DNA of 64,000 nucleotides, from positions 110,992,259-111,056,258 of the forward strand of contig OZ005653.1 in the NCBI GenBank assembly GCA_963930645.1, given 5' to 3'. The position numbers and the translations under genes are program-made. Below, in pieces: positions 34,933-49,367 of this stretch (position 1 is the first letter of the stretch; each line of letters opens with the position of its first letter). Source of the DNA: Salticus scenicus. Its lineage: Eukaryota > Arthropoda > Arachnida > Araneae > Salticidae. The notes below the pieces were generated by a model. It was given only the letters and a program-made list of their open reading frames with translations. It was not told where the DNA came from and did no database searches.

Positions 34933-36162
34933 TTTCAAAATATTGTCAAAACACATTTAGAACATTTTTGAAACGCATGAAACTGATAAAATCTCCAAGT
35001 ACAAAACACTTAAGAACATATTATTAATTTATAAATAAAAAAGCTGTTTACACACATAATCAATAACTTTACATAAGGTAAAGCTAGTAGAGACTGCGCG
35101 GTAGGAGATACTGTGCACATAGAGTTGCGGAGGGAAGGAGTAAAGCGCGAGCGCTGCTACTCCAAGTAATTATGCAATACCAAGTTTAGAATGCCAGCTT
35201 GAATTTGCTTGTTAATTGTTTAGATTGTCTGAGATAACATGTTCATTTTATCGTCTTTACAAAAATAAATGCTTCAGTTTTGATATCGTTTCCAAAAATC
35301 TTTCAAATAATGGCAGTAGTACAATATATACATATATATATATATATATATACATATTCAGAAACTATTTACCTAGCGGTATGAACGGTGTTGTATTAAA
35401 CGGTGTTGTATAAAAAGCTGTGCAATCTCTTCTGCGGAAAACGGAGAGTTTTTGCGTGCGCTATGTAGGAGAGAAATATATCACAAATCGTTTACTGTTA
35501 TTGTATATCTGATTAGGTTTACAATATTTTGAAGCATATGCAAATGTTTTGTACCGATGTCGGCTGCATAAACAGAAGAAATAAAACTGAAGGCAAACGA
35601 CAAATATCAGTCTTTTGAAATTTCTTTTTACGGACTGTAATAATCTAAATTTTAATAAACTATATTGACGTAAAAATTTTTAAAGGTGAAATTAGAAAAT
35701 TTCAAACAAATGAAATTTAACTTTTGTGTCTTGAGCATTTTTGTACGAAAGATTTTGAGAAATATATTTTATTAAATAATAAACAATAGGCGAATACTGG
35801 ACATAAAAGCGGGCGGAACTAGCTATATATCATTAGGCACACATCGTCTTACACGTCGGCTCGGAAATGCTTTGCACGCAAGGTGTCCAATGCAACGCGT
35901 TAATTTGTGGCAGGTGGTTGCAAAAGAGCTGCATCAATTAAGAAAGAAGGTAAAAAAAAAAAAAAAAAAAAGTTTGTAGACATCAGACTATGTCCGCAAA
36001 CAAAAAAGCATTTAAGCTGAAAATGGAATGTACTCATATTAAGTTAAACATGCTATCTAACGACTTAATAATGTTTTGCAATCTTCTTTTTATTTATTCA
36101 TTTATTTTGTTTTTACTTTTTCTGCTGTTTTTAAATATTTATTTGAAAGAACTACTCCTAAT

Positions 36163-36212
<50 letters not shown>

Positions 36213-37445
36213 TACAAAAACCTTTCAACAATGTCATTTAAGTGCAATTGTTACTGTTAACAATTTAATTGTAGTTAAAATTAAGCGGAACCTCATCTTT
36301 TACCTTTCTGTGCAATCACTCCTACTATGTAAGGAGAGAATATACAAAATAGCTCTTTTAGTTTTATTACAAGGGTTGTTTTAATTGAAAGCATATTGAC
36401 AATATAATGAAGAAAATGCATAGAAAATGAGTGAATTCCAAATTATTCGGCAACAATTTAGCATATTTATTGGATTTTTTGCATTGTTTCGATCTCTGGG
36501 TTATTTAATTGCCACTGAATGAAACGTAATTCTTGAAGAGCCTTAAATGTTTACCTGCAGAAAATTCTATGTGATTACACTTTTTTAAACCAGGTATCAC
36601 CTTCAGTTTTCTCTGAAGACTCAGCTTAAATAAGAGCTGGCAGCATCAAAGTCACAGCAGGAACTGTATGAAAACATTAACACACAGCAATAGACTGTAA
36701 TCAAATTGTAGCAAGAGGGTAGTCAAGGGGTTATTCACAGTAGGCGCTTGCCGTGAAAACTGGTTGACTTGGCTGCGATACAATTTCCTTATTTACCCTT
36801 TTTTAAAACGGGAATTTTTTAGATATTCAAATTTTGACGATTTTGTATGATGTAGGTAACTTGTGCTTAACCCTTTTTGACCCTTTCTTTAATTATCATT
36901 TCTCTGACTATGCATCCATATGTCTGTTCTCATTCTTTACCGAATATTTGGAATTAATGAAATTTACTCATAATAGTAATTGTTAAAAGGGATATATATA
37001 TATATTTTTTTTTTTTTGGTATAGGCATTGCATAATAATAGATTTCGTGGATGAAGTATTCTTCTGGAGGGGGTAAATTTTCGATAAGGTTTTTTTTTTC
37101 AAGACACGTAAGAAGAAATCATTGGTTTCAATTTTTGAAATTTTCGAATTGAGGTTTTCCATGGATTTACGTGCTTTGAGATGTCACGAATAGAGCAACT
37201 TTATAAAACGTCTGCGTTTCTCTTTCTAGAAAGTATGAACGCTTACAAACAAAGAAATGTAATAAAACTTATCATTTACTTAGAATTTGATTTAAATTGA
37301 TAATGATAGCTTATGGTGTCAAACCGTTTTATGATAGTTTTATTATAACAGTATTTAAAAAAAAAAAAAAACGCATAAATGTAAATAATGATAATTATTT
37401 TTCACGCAACACTGTGAAATTTAGTATTTTGTATACCGAGTAAAG
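34933..37445. other. Intergenic with two less AT-rich patches
   Basis: Patches at about 35085-35165 (GCGCGAGCGCTGCTAC) and 35800-35945 (AAGCGGGCGGAACTAG, ACACGTCGGCTCGG) stand out, and the second follows ACATAAAAG, but neither gives a recognisable coding region. (TA)n at about 35325-35351 and 36166-36208. Nothing else. Confidence 0.45.
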
Positions 37446-37565
37446 AAAAGACTTAGGAAAAGGCCACTGTGCCGTTGGAGAGATGATATTATGAAGTTTA
37501 GAAGAGCAGAATGGAGAAGAGTCACACAAAAATTGTCAATTGTCAAACAGGAAGATTGTAATGTA
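37446..37565 (+). pseudogene. LINE reverse transcriptase C-terminal remnant, copy 2
   Basis: Reads LCRWRDDIMKFRRAEWRR, which fits the W-R-D-D-I-x-K-F....W tail of RTE-like LINE proteins, then decays. Same family as 5595-5715. No start, no active-site region. Confidence 0.45.
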
Positions 37566-38188
37566 TATGTAGGACAGGATCATTGCTGATACAGTCATTT
37601 AAAATTACAGTCCTTTAAACTGAATTGTTCATCTTTAGATCTATGGCAATTTAAAACAAGTTTATCCATTATTTCCAAACTTCCATTTTAACTAATGAAA
37701 TTAAAGCTGTAACCGGTATTAATGAAAAATGAATATTTTGTAACAACCAGTATTACTTTCACCAGCATTGCAACAAAATATAATTAATAAAGCTGTTTTC
37801 CATAAACTATGAAACAACATTTACAATTCCAGAGAAAAATTTAAAATATTGTTTCTAAAAAGAATTTGAATATATTTTATATACATTTTTTATGTAGCCC
37901 AAGATAAATTGTCAGTATAATTATGATCACATTTTGTAAGTCATTTTATTTTAATCTACGAAAACGGTAGTGTTTCGCCCCGCCCAGCTAAAACAAACAT
38001 TAAGAAAAACAAGTGAAATTTACAAAGTATGAAAGTAAATGGTGAAACGTTACAAGTGTATATTATGTCGACATAGCATCTCGGACTTTTCGAGTACCTG
38101 TATATCAGCTCCCTGGTCCCCAAATCCTATGATTTTTTGCATAGTATACCCTTAAGACAAAACATACAAATTTGCATGTCGATCCGAA
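37566..38188. other. AT-rich intergenic DNA
   Basis: No feature recognised. Confidence 0.5.
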
Positions 38189-38499
38189 TTAACCCCTTCC
38201 GCATCAGTGAATCCACGTATGAATCCATGGCCGGGTTCTCTACAAACACCAGTAGATCCGCGTATGGACCCATGTTCATTCATTATTCTATTGTTGCCGC
38301 TGAAAAATAAATTACAGGAATATATGTTTGTGTATAGCTGGTTATACAGAGGCTGTTCGCACATTTTTTAGACGACTTTGATGGAGTGTACTGAAACAAT
38401 TTCACTCACATTTCGTGTTTTATTTGTTCAGTTTGATAGCCCTTGTTCTTAACTATCATTCTACACCGTAATTTCTATGATAATAATGCTTTTTTACAA

Positions 38500-38993
38500 T
38501 ATCGGAAGAGGTATATTTTTCTACTCCTCTTGAACGGCTTTCCAAAGTCCGCAAAGCGTTGTAGGTCGGTGTTTGGATAATGCTGATTTTAAGAGTCGAA
38601 AAACACAAAAATCCAACAGTGATACATCAGGAGATTTAGCAGGAATATCAGTAAATTGTATGGTTTTAATTCCCGTTTTTTGTTCCATTTTTTTCTAGAA
38701 AAGCAATTGCGGATTGTGATGTGTGGCTGCTTGTTTTGTCTTGATACAGTTCAACCGATTGATAGCATTGTGAATAAAGATCTGGATTTTCATTTTTAAA
38801 AATTGGAATTAAAATATGTTCTTGATAGTATTTAGAGCTGATTTTGACATTTTTGTCACATTTCTTTTGCTTTTATCTTGCGTTTGTATGAAAAATCAGT
38901 GACAATCATAAATCCTTTAGAAAAACTTTCTTTTAATTCCTTAAACCATGTAGAAAAAAAAAAAATTCTCCACTTTTGTGATAATAAATTGAT
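38500..38993 (-). pseudogene. Mariner (DD41D-type) transposase, C-terminal half
   Basis: Minus-strand translation gives SVELYQDKTSSHTSQSAI (second catalytic D) and, after a one-base shift in an A run near 38691-38697, TDIPAKSPDVSLLDFCVF (third catalytic D), then LSKHRPTTLCGLWKAVQEE and a stop. The gap between the second and third acidic residues is about 41, as in the DD41D (rosa-like) group rather than the usual DD34D/E. Upstream, IFKNENPDLYSQ is also in place. The first catalytic D lies beyond the nested insertion at 42918-43010. Confidence 0.7.
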
Positions 38994-39001
38994 CTTTTTT
39001 T
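38994..39001. repeat. 8-bp target-site duplication, left copy (CTTTTTTT)
   Basis: CTTTTTTT here and at 42910-42917 flank the nested element and overlap the mariner transposase frame, so the target was that gene. Confidence 0.7.
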
Positions 39002-39393
39002 GGTTACGTGCTACTTCCGAGCGTGTGATTTGCGAACCGTGCTATTTGCGAACAGATCTTACACCTGGCAGCTTATTCCTTCCCCATTTCAAGAGAAGGG
39101 GGTATCGTGCCAGAGAGCACTGTCATAATTCCCTAATCGATAAAGGGATTAGCTACTTTTGTTAAAAGCTGCCAGTAAAAAAAGAACGATTAAGTGGGAC
39201 TGTGAAAGTTCATCATTCTCATTTTTATTTGAGTATGCTCCCCCTTTCGTTCAAGGTAAAATGGTAGCGAAAGCGAACGAACAGCTTTTAGGCAATCTCT
39301 ATTAAATTTCTGCTAAGTGCTAAGATACATGATTATGTTGTGTGGATAAATGTATATGGATGCTTTTAATTTGTATGAAAATACATTGTATGC

Positions 39394-39446
<53 letters not shown>

Positions 39447-39841
39447 GAGTGCATGTGAAATTTTTTACACCGTAATAGTGAAATTAGATATTTCAATTAT
39501 AAAACTATTGTTAAAAAAAAAAGAAATTCTATGACTGACATACACTGATTCATAAGGGGGGAAGGCATATGTTTTCTTAATCCCTTTACAGTTGACTACA
39601 TACATGCAAGAAAAAAAATTGTTTCATATTTATTGCTTTTATAAATTATCTCTCAGAAGAAAATAGTGTTATTTGCATATGCATATTGTATAACAGGTCC
39701 TCATATATAACGCGATTATTTTTTTTTTTTTATACATGTGTGTATTTGCACGTTAATTTTTATTTATTTATACATTATTTTTATTTATTTACATCAAGTT
39801 AATTTTTATTTACATCAAGTACTGACTTATCATTACAATAA

Positions 39842-40216
39842 TCATACATTATCAAGGAAGACTTGAATTAATAAATATTTGCATTTAGAAATAAAGCCTT
39901 TTACAAGGCAAAATATAATGAAAAATTTATTATGAGTTGTATATTGCTGTTGTTTATATACAATAAACGTAAACAAAATATGACAGAAAACAATAATCAC
40001 TAGAAGAAGAATGAGCAAAGGCCACAACGGCTTATAAAAAAAATAAGCACGCGAGAAATAAAATTTAATTGGAAATCTTTGAAAGATTTGATTAAATAAC
40101 ATGTTAATTAAATGATCATAATGTAAATGAGATTTTAGACCATCTGCAAGTTCAGAAATATTAAGGATATTAAAAATTTTGTTAGGCAATATGTCATATT
40201 GTACTTTTAAACACAT
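39842..40216 (-). CDS. Uncharacterised 124-residue open frame, membrane-like
   Basis: An ATG-started frame within the 8-bp-duplication element. Residues 84-110 (PLWPLLILLLVIIVFCHILF onward) look like one membrane-spanning helix; the N-terminal part is more polar and mixed (NIFNILN-like text near residue 15). No motif is recognised, and the DNA is AT-rich enough for a frame of this length to arise by chance. No promoter, Kozak context or splice sites stand out. Treat as hypothetical. Confidence 0.2.
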   Translation of the reverse strand: MCLKVQYDILPNKIFNILNISELADGLKSHLHYDHLINMLFNQIFQRFPIKFYFSRAYFFYKPLWPLLILLLVIIVFCHILFTFIVYKQQQYTTHNKFFIIFCLVKGFISKCKYLLIQVFLDNV

Positions 40217-41257
40217 TCGTTAAAATGAATTTTAATTTGATTCAATAATTTAACTATTATCTTAAACATCTTAATTAATAACCTTACTTTTTAAACAATA
40301 TAATTATTGGGATGTTATTTTAAACTTATGTTATACATGAATTATAATTCTAACCTTTATATTAAAATTAAAGTAGTTATTTAAATCCATAGATGTTGCA
40401 TAATAATGTTAATAATTTATTATTATTGTTATTATTATTTTATGCTGTTATACTTGTTTCATATTTGTTATCACGGTTGGCAGGTTTTTGACGCATGATA
40501 ATTTTTGACGGTTTAAACCATGGTTAAAACCGTCATGTGAAAAACCTCCTTGTCAAAAATTTCAAAAACCTATATTTATAATTTAATTGTCATATAAAAA
40601 CATAGTTTAATAAAATATAGTTTATAAAGATTTTTTGAAAAGTAAATACATTGATGTTCTTTGAAAAACATGTTAATACAACATTTTGATTAATGTAAAA
40701 AACAAAACTTTAGACTTTTAAAATTTTATTATGAATTAATTTTATGTTCATTCTAAATATGCGGTGATACTTTTATATATTACTACGATATTTATTTGTA
40801 ACTATGCTTAATATTGTATATGTTAAACATATTAATGTTTTTGGAGAAACATTATTATAAGATTTTGATTAATATAAAAATAAAACTTTAGGCTTCTAAA
40901 AATTCATGATTTATAAATCATTGATAGATCATTTTGATTGATAAATCGTTTTATTTGCAATACAACACTGTGTATTTTATATATTTAACCAGTAAAATAA
41001 AGCATAGCCTAATATTTTGCATTTAAATATTTTATAGATAAATATAACTTTTTTTTTTTTTTTAAATAACTGTTGATATGGCAAGTTTTTAAGGAAAAGC
41101 AATAATTCTGAATGTTAAACAAGCACGTATTGTGTCTGAAATGCTTCTAATTACCTTGAAACAAGAGAAATAAGAACGCTCTCTGGACATGCGTAAATTG
41201 TAATAAATTTAATATTTACTCATACAGATTTTTAAAAAAATTATTATTCTAAGCTGT

Positions 41258-41510
41258 AGGGCCTTCTAGCGGCCAAGTGGTTCTACGCTCAAAGCTGGTA
41301 GACGTGAGATGCCGGGCTCGATCACAGGGCGTGCTCGTCGGCCTAGCCATTAAAAGTTGTTCATGGATTTCTCAGAAACCTGCATAAATACGGGCTAAGA
41401 CCCTTTAGAAAGACCCACCACAGAGGGCACTACTCCTTAGACCTAAGACCCTAGAGTAGTCGATCAGCCTTTCTCCCAAAACACCAACCACCAACAGTCC
41501 AAGCTATAAG
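41258..41510 (+). mobile_element. tRNA-derived SINE
   Basis: Head at 41260-41335: A box TAGCGGCCAAGTGG and B box GGGCTCGATCAC, about 45 bases apart. The body is GC-richer than its surroundings and ends with CCAACCACCAAC near 41490. It is a different family from the 26.7-kb SINE. It lies inside the 39002-42909 element. Confidence 0.6.
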
Positions 41511-41636
41511 CAGGTACAAATATTTATACAATCAATAATAATCAAGCGATAAAAATTTATTAATAAATGTAGATTATAAATATAATTAATTTCAAATTTA
41601 TATTGATTTCTGCCCACATATATTATGTTTTACTTA

Positions 41637-42078
41637 AAGAAAAGAAAGAAAAAAAAAAACTCCAGTATTCCTGTGTTTTCATGGCTTATGTTAAAAATCT
41701 TAATTAAATTTGGAATTTTAAAATTTCATAAATATTAATATAAATGTGTATATTAATATATTAAGAAAATTTACCTAATTTAATTGTTAAAAATTATGTA
41801 TATATATATATATATATATAGAAATATATATATATATATATATATAGAAAATATATATATATAGAAATATATATATATATAGAAATATATATATATATAT
41901 AGAAATATATATATATAGAAAAGAAAGAAAAAAAAAAAACTCCAGTATTCCTGTGTTTTCATGGCTTATGTTAAAAATCTTAATTAAATTTGGAATTTTA
42001 AAATTTCATAAATATTAATATAAATGTGTATATTAATATATTAAGAAAATTTACCTAATTTAATTGTTAAAAATTATG

Positions 42079-42100
<22 letters not shown>
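41637..42100. repeat. Duplicated ~180-bp block, period 280 bp, with TA arrays
   Basis: The block from AAAGAAAGAAAAAAAAA through TCCAGTATTCCTGTG to TTAAAAATTATG is present at 41637-41800 and again at 41917-42080 with no difference that I can see; TCCAG is at 41661 and 41941. The spacer is (TA)n interspersed with AGAA. Either a very recent duplication or an assembly artefact. Confidence 0.7.
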
Positions 42101-42109
<9 letters not shown>

Positions 42110-42917
42110 ATTTTATTAAATACCTTTTTAACTATTTTTTCTAATTATAATAATCCTTATATCTATCTACCCCTATATATATATAAACTTTTAATATTAA
42201 AATTATTTTAAAACAGATTCTTTTTCCCCGCATTGAAAAACGAAACATTACCATTAAGTAATCTCAATCAATTAATTAGAAATATATAATTTTTTTATTA
42301 ATTAAATTGTTTATCTAATCGTTTTAGTTAATTTTTTAAAACTGTTTTTATTTATTTAATTTCATTTTTAATCATTCATAGAATTTTTCTTTTAAATTAA
42401 AAATATTAAAAAATTGGTTTTTCAATTAAAATCTCAAATAGTTCTATTAAACAAATTAAGTATTAAAAATTTTCACATTTGATAAATAGTTTTTAATAAT
42501 TTTTTTAAATACTTAGAATATATATACATATATATATACATATACACACACACGAAGTACTTTGAATACAGATTAAAAGCATCCATACATATTTATCAGC
42601 GCATATAGCGATCAATAATCATGTTTAAAAAACAGGCAAAATTTAAAAGATCTTATCAGCTTATCTATGACCAGAGAGGGGACATACCCAAATAAAAATG
42701 AGAAGGGTTGACTTTCAAAGTCCGAATATATCATTTTTCTTCCAGGCAACTTCTAACAAAAACAGTTAATCCCTTCATAGATTAGGAGAGGGGAACTGGG
42801 CTCTCTGTGAGGGGAAAGAAGAGGAGGGCAAGCTAACAGGTGTTCCATTCGGAAAACGCACGATAATCCCCTATCTCGGAAATCGCACGGTCGCAAGTAG
42901 CACGACACCCTTTTTTT

Positions 42918-43010
42918 ATTGCAACCACTTAAATAGACCCAAGATTCATCTACTGTTGCGACATTTTTCCATTTTTCTCCTGATAAATGCTTTTCATGAA
43001 GATTTCACTA
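42918..43010 (-). pseudogene. Mariner transposase fragment with first catalytic D
   Basis: Reads LHEKHLSGEKWKNVATVDES then WVYLSGCNKK; the D in DESW is the first catalytic aspartate. The frame runs straight into the 8-bp duplication at 42910-42917, and the continuation is at 38993 downward. Upstream (43010-43230) the frame is lost and only the terminal repeat is clear. Confidence 0.65.
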
Positions 43011-43321
43011 AAAACTCACTTTGGAAAGAACGGAAACATAGTTTACATCAATAAATTATCATATTTCCATCCACTGCATTGTTAAAAGCGCATTTTTGCA
43101 TCTAAAAAAAATTCTAAATATCAGAAGATAAATAAAACTTCCAAAATTATAACTGTTGTGAAAATAAAACTCTCCATGCAAACGATTTTTTCTTACTGCG
43201 AAATAAAATCGTCTAAAAAATGTGCGAACAGCCTCTGTATATGGCTGCGTATAGCCATGTTTGTGAAAAACCGACTTTGCATATAATCTTCATATACATA
43301 TGTTGGTACTGAAGGGGTTCA

Positions 43322-43817
43322 GGGGCCTAAGTAATATAACTTTGAAAACACGAAATATGCCCGTTGCTTTAAAATATCTGTCGTTCTGAGTTCAAACACT
43401 ATACTTCATGAACCAATGGAATTAATTTAACAGAATTTGAAATTTTTGGTTGGACCATCGTTTGACATGCTACCGATTAGCTTTTGGGTTGTATCACCCA
43501 ACAAGGAGCGTTTCCACGTTGCGATTTCCTCTCATTTCAGGAAAGGCTCAACATCTACAGCATACCAAACTTAGAGAAATATATTAAATAAAACTCTGCT
43601 GATTCAGTTAGACTGCTTATCGACAAACAATTGTCGCAGCTATATTGCAATTCAGTTCCGCTTAGGACAAGATAATAACTTTGTTTTGACTTGGTTTGCA
43701 AAATAGTGGCCGAGTTTCGACAAATGGGCGATAATAGTATTTATAAAAGCACATACATAACCTGCAAAAAGAAGTGATATCTCACAAAAAAACAATGCTA
43801 TTGTAAAAGACACCCCG
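43322..43817 (-). repeat. Intergenic with a likely modular-repeat fragment
   Basis: At about 43590-43680, CTGATTCAGTTAGACTGCTTATCGACAA-type text parallels the CTGATTCAATTTGGATGCTTATTTGTCTACAG part of the 18.3-kb repeat, in the same orientation as written, but with many differences. No gene. Confidence 0.3.
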
Positions 43818-44345
43818 CCCAGTAAAATCTCTTACCTTTCTTAGACAGCCAAATAAAGAATTAATATAGAAATTCTCCGCCGCTATTAATTTCAGGGAAC
43901 TAAACACCTTAATTAATGAAGATCTGCCAATAACTCTGCATATATCTTTCTAATAAATCCCAATCGCTTTTAACAATCCTTGTTAGCTGTGTTAGTTTTT
44001 TGGCTGCATTATAAAGTTATAATTTATAGTATTCTTACGGCGTGGTGCGTTCCCTATGTAGAAGTTTTAATTAAATAAAAATCTAATTGGTAAAGAGTAA
44101 AATGTTATTTACGCTTCCTTCCGTAAAAATACATTTAATTATAACTTTATAATGCAGCCAAAAATCTAACACATCTAACAAGGACATTTGAAAGCGATTA
44201 GGATTTATTAGAAAGATATATGCAGAGTTAATGGCAGATCTTTATTAAGCAAGGTATTGAGTACCCGGGAATCAATAGCGTTGGATAATTTTGATAACAA
44301 TTTTTTTTTTCAGCTGCTTAAGAAAGGTAAGACTTTTTTATGAGG
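43818..44345. repeat. Foldback element with ~200-bp arms
   Basis: 43818-44035 and 44144-44345 are imperfect inverted copies: for example GATCTGCCAATAACTCTGCATA against TATGCAGAGTTAATGGCAGATC, and GCTGCATTATAAAGTTATAA against its complement. The loop is about 110 bp. No coding capacity. The (TA)n field at 44388-44502 adjoins. Confidence 0.7.
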
Positions 44346-44384
44346 TAATATATTTTTCACTCACTTTCTTCTCTCAATAAATTC

Positions 44385-46929
<2,545 letters not shown>

Positions 46930-46940
<11 letters not shown>

Positions 46941-46995
46941 GTCTTAACAACCACCGGGGCAACCGGGGCAGTGCCCTGGGCTCCCAAAAATTTCT
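46930..46995. repeat. GC-rich islet: CCGGGGCAACCGGGGCAGTG
   Basis: A 60-base GC-rich block in very AT-rich DNA, with the word ACCGGGGCA twice and the palindromic-looking CAGTGCCCTGGGC. Probably the end of a transposon, but no partner is in the window. Confidence 0.35.
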
Positions 46996-47132
46996 TTTTT
47001 TCCATTCATGATTTTATTTTTAAAACATAAAAAGTAAAACTTTGCTAGCGATATTTCATTGTAACATTTCATTAATTTATGCATAAAAATGCAAAAATAA
47101 AAACAATCCTGGTCTAGATCGTATATTAAATT

Positions 47133-47172
<40 letters not shown>

Positions 47173-47251
47173 CGGAATTGAACTCTAGGATAGTTTTATG
47201 CAGTCCATACCAGAAAGTATGATCCTTTTCATTTGCGACGAAGTTTTGTAA

Positions 47252-47282
<31 letters not shown>

Positions 47283-48129
47283 TGATTTTATGAACAGTTA
47301 GAAGACTAGCATGCCTATGAATTATTGCCTATGAATTATTTAAAATTTAAGGCTTATATGGGATGTAGCCGACTTTGACAGACAAATTCGCAGATTAGGA
47401 GCACTGTGGTCGAGAGGAAGAAATCTTCTCGTATAAAAATTTCCACGTGAGGAAAAAAGAGAAATAAAAGCTGGGGGTAAATAAACATTAACGGGCATTT
47501 AAGCTTCTTTTCAAAGCAAGATTAATGTCATATCACACAAACGAGAAACGTGTTGATAAGCGACGGCAGAGCAGGTTACAGTAGAAACCTAGAACAAACG
47601 ATAAGAGCAAATATCAAAAGAGGCATCGCCCGCACCATATTACGCCAACATACTGAATAGACGGAATGATCGAGAATTTTTAGTCTACACATTTCTATAT
47701 GGTGAAACAATATTCTGAAAATTCTGAATATTCTGAATCTTTTGTATTGCGAGAAATTCTCGCTTGGGTTTCTAGAAATGGTTAATAAACCAAGATTATA
47801 GTTGCTGAAACCCGCGTCTTGTATTCGCATTTATTTACAGAAATTTTGAAATAAGTTTTACCTCGAGAAAGTAGGCAAACGCTCTAGAATTCTTTTAGGT
47901 GTTTCTAGAACTCGCTTTCAAAGGGGACTAGAATTTATAAGGATGACTTGGAACTATTTTTTCTAGAGCCACAATTTAGATTCTAAATCTCACTTACATA
48001 ATTTTTTCCCAGTGTTCTTCCAAATAACGAGTGCAATGCAAAGCAAGAACGCAGTGTTTGCACGCTTGAAACTTTATAACCGAGTAAATGATTCTATTGC
48101 TAATGTTTACAGATTCCATGTAGATAAGT
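46996..48129. other. Intergenic; A tract and (AAT)n
   Basis: A tract of about 31 bases at 47138-47169 and (AAT)n at 47252-47281. No transposase or gene recognised. Confidence 0.5.
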
Positions 48130-48935
48130 ACACGATCAATTGCAGATGAACGGGGTATTCAGCGCAAAATCATGTGGAATGTTCTGCGCGCTCATAAGAT
48201 GAACCCCTACAACGTGCAGAAGGTCCAACTCCTAGTCGATGCTGATTGCCTCTGGTTGAGTTATGCACTGAATATATTATGTCGCTGAGAATTTTTTACA
48301 ATTTTCAGCTAGTATTTTATTCACAGATGTAACTTGATTTATGAGAAAAGGCTTAGTCAACACGCATCCGAAAATCCTCACAGTACTGCCACGTTAAAAG
48401 TACTACAGATTTTCAATATTAATGTCTGGACAGGACTTGTCGGAGATCGTCTGTTGCAACTGTACCTGCTGTTTGAACGCATCAATGACGAAAAAAAGTA
48501 CCTTGTTTCTCTACAGAATGTCCTCCCGAATACCGAGAATTGTTCGCCAGAACATGATGTTCATGCACGAGGGTGCACATTTTTCATTAGCAGTGCATAA
48601 CCACCTCGATGTTACATTTCTTAGGAAGTGAACTGGACGTGACAGGCCTATTACTTGGAAACCACTCTCCGGACCTATTGCTTAGATTTCTTCGTTTGCG
48701 TTCACCTAAAAGCATTTGATTATCAGATACCTATACCGATAGATACAATGTAGAATCTCACAGCACGGTTTGTAGTTGTTCCAGCAGACATTGGCAAAAC
48801 ATCGGGTATGCTTGAACATGTACGGTAATTCTCTGTCCGTCGTTGTCATTTTTTCAATGATTTTCGAGGCAGGAACTTCGAATAATTACTATAAAAATAT
48901 CTCGTCATCTCCTTTCTAACGTTGAACTGTGATGT
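48130..48935 (+). pseudogene. Decayed Tc1/mariner-superfamily transposase
   Basis: Traces in the right order across frames: a helix-turn-helix-like IMWNVLRAHKMNPYNVQKVQ (about 48170), LIYEKRLSQHASENPHSTAT (about 48333-48390), FNINVWTGLVGDRLL (about 48415-48460), NVLPNTEN (48520), MMFMHEGAHFSLAVHNHLDV (48552-48612; the second acidic residue, normally HDGA, reads HEGA), and FEAGTSNN near the end, where R-G-x-N-F is usual. AATAAA follows at about 48968. At least four frame changes. Confidence 0.6.
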
Positions 48936-49330
48936 ATTGTCTGTATTGTAATCTTGCTTTCTGTCAAATAAATATTTTTTCTGCTTATTAATGGCCCTTA
49001 CTGTTCAACTCAATGTCCCACTCACCAAAATTGTTTTTGTGAATTTCTCCCACTGAAGAAGGTGTATGGCCTTATATTCTACAGTAATGTTTCAAGTTTT
49101 TCGAAACTAATTATGAAATTGAGGTCATAGCTAAAACTATGTATTGAAATAAAGAAAATAATGTTTTATCCATGGTTTCCATACATGTATTTCAACCAAA
49201 TAAAATAATAAAAAAGAATAATTCAACGAGCAAAATTACATTGACTGTGTACTAGGACAAACAAAATAAAATTTTATCCATGGTTTGCATGTTTTTGAAA
49301 GATCGTTTATTTATTCCATTAATAAACATA

Positions 49331-49367
<37 letters not shown>

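Larger units (their letters stand above)
39002..42909. mobile_element. 3.9-kb element with ~30-bp inverted repeats and 8-bp duplication
   Basis: Left end GGTTACGTGCTACTTCCGAG; right end read inverted GGTGTCGTGCTACTTGCGAC; both continue with a CGTG.GATTT.CGA repeat of the same word. With an 8-bp duplication this could be hAT, P or Merlin type. No transposase is recognised inside. It carries a 124-codon frame, a SINE and a large duplicated block, so the interior is largely acquired DNA. Confidence 0.7.
38347..43237 (-). mobile_element. Mariner-like element, interrupted by a 3.9-kb insertion
   Basis: Ends CAGAGGCTGTTCGCACATTT at 38347 and the inverted same sequence at 43237 match for about 28 bases, with TA flanks (38345-38346, 43238-43239). 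Without the 39002-42909 insertion the element is about 975 bp, shorter than a full mariner, so the N-terminal part of the transposase is partly deleted. Coding direction is minus. Confidence 0.8.
38193..43317. mobile_element. piggyBac-like MITE split by a nested mariner
   Basis: Left end: TTAA (38189-38192) then CCCCTTCCGCATCAG. Right end read inverted: CCCCTTCAGTACCA, next to TTCA (43318-43321) in place of TTAA. Inner parts also pair, for example TATAGCTGGTTA on the left with the TATACGCAGCCATA region on the right. Removing the nested mariner leaves a palindromic MITE of about 235 bp. Tentative as to family. Confidence 0.45.
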
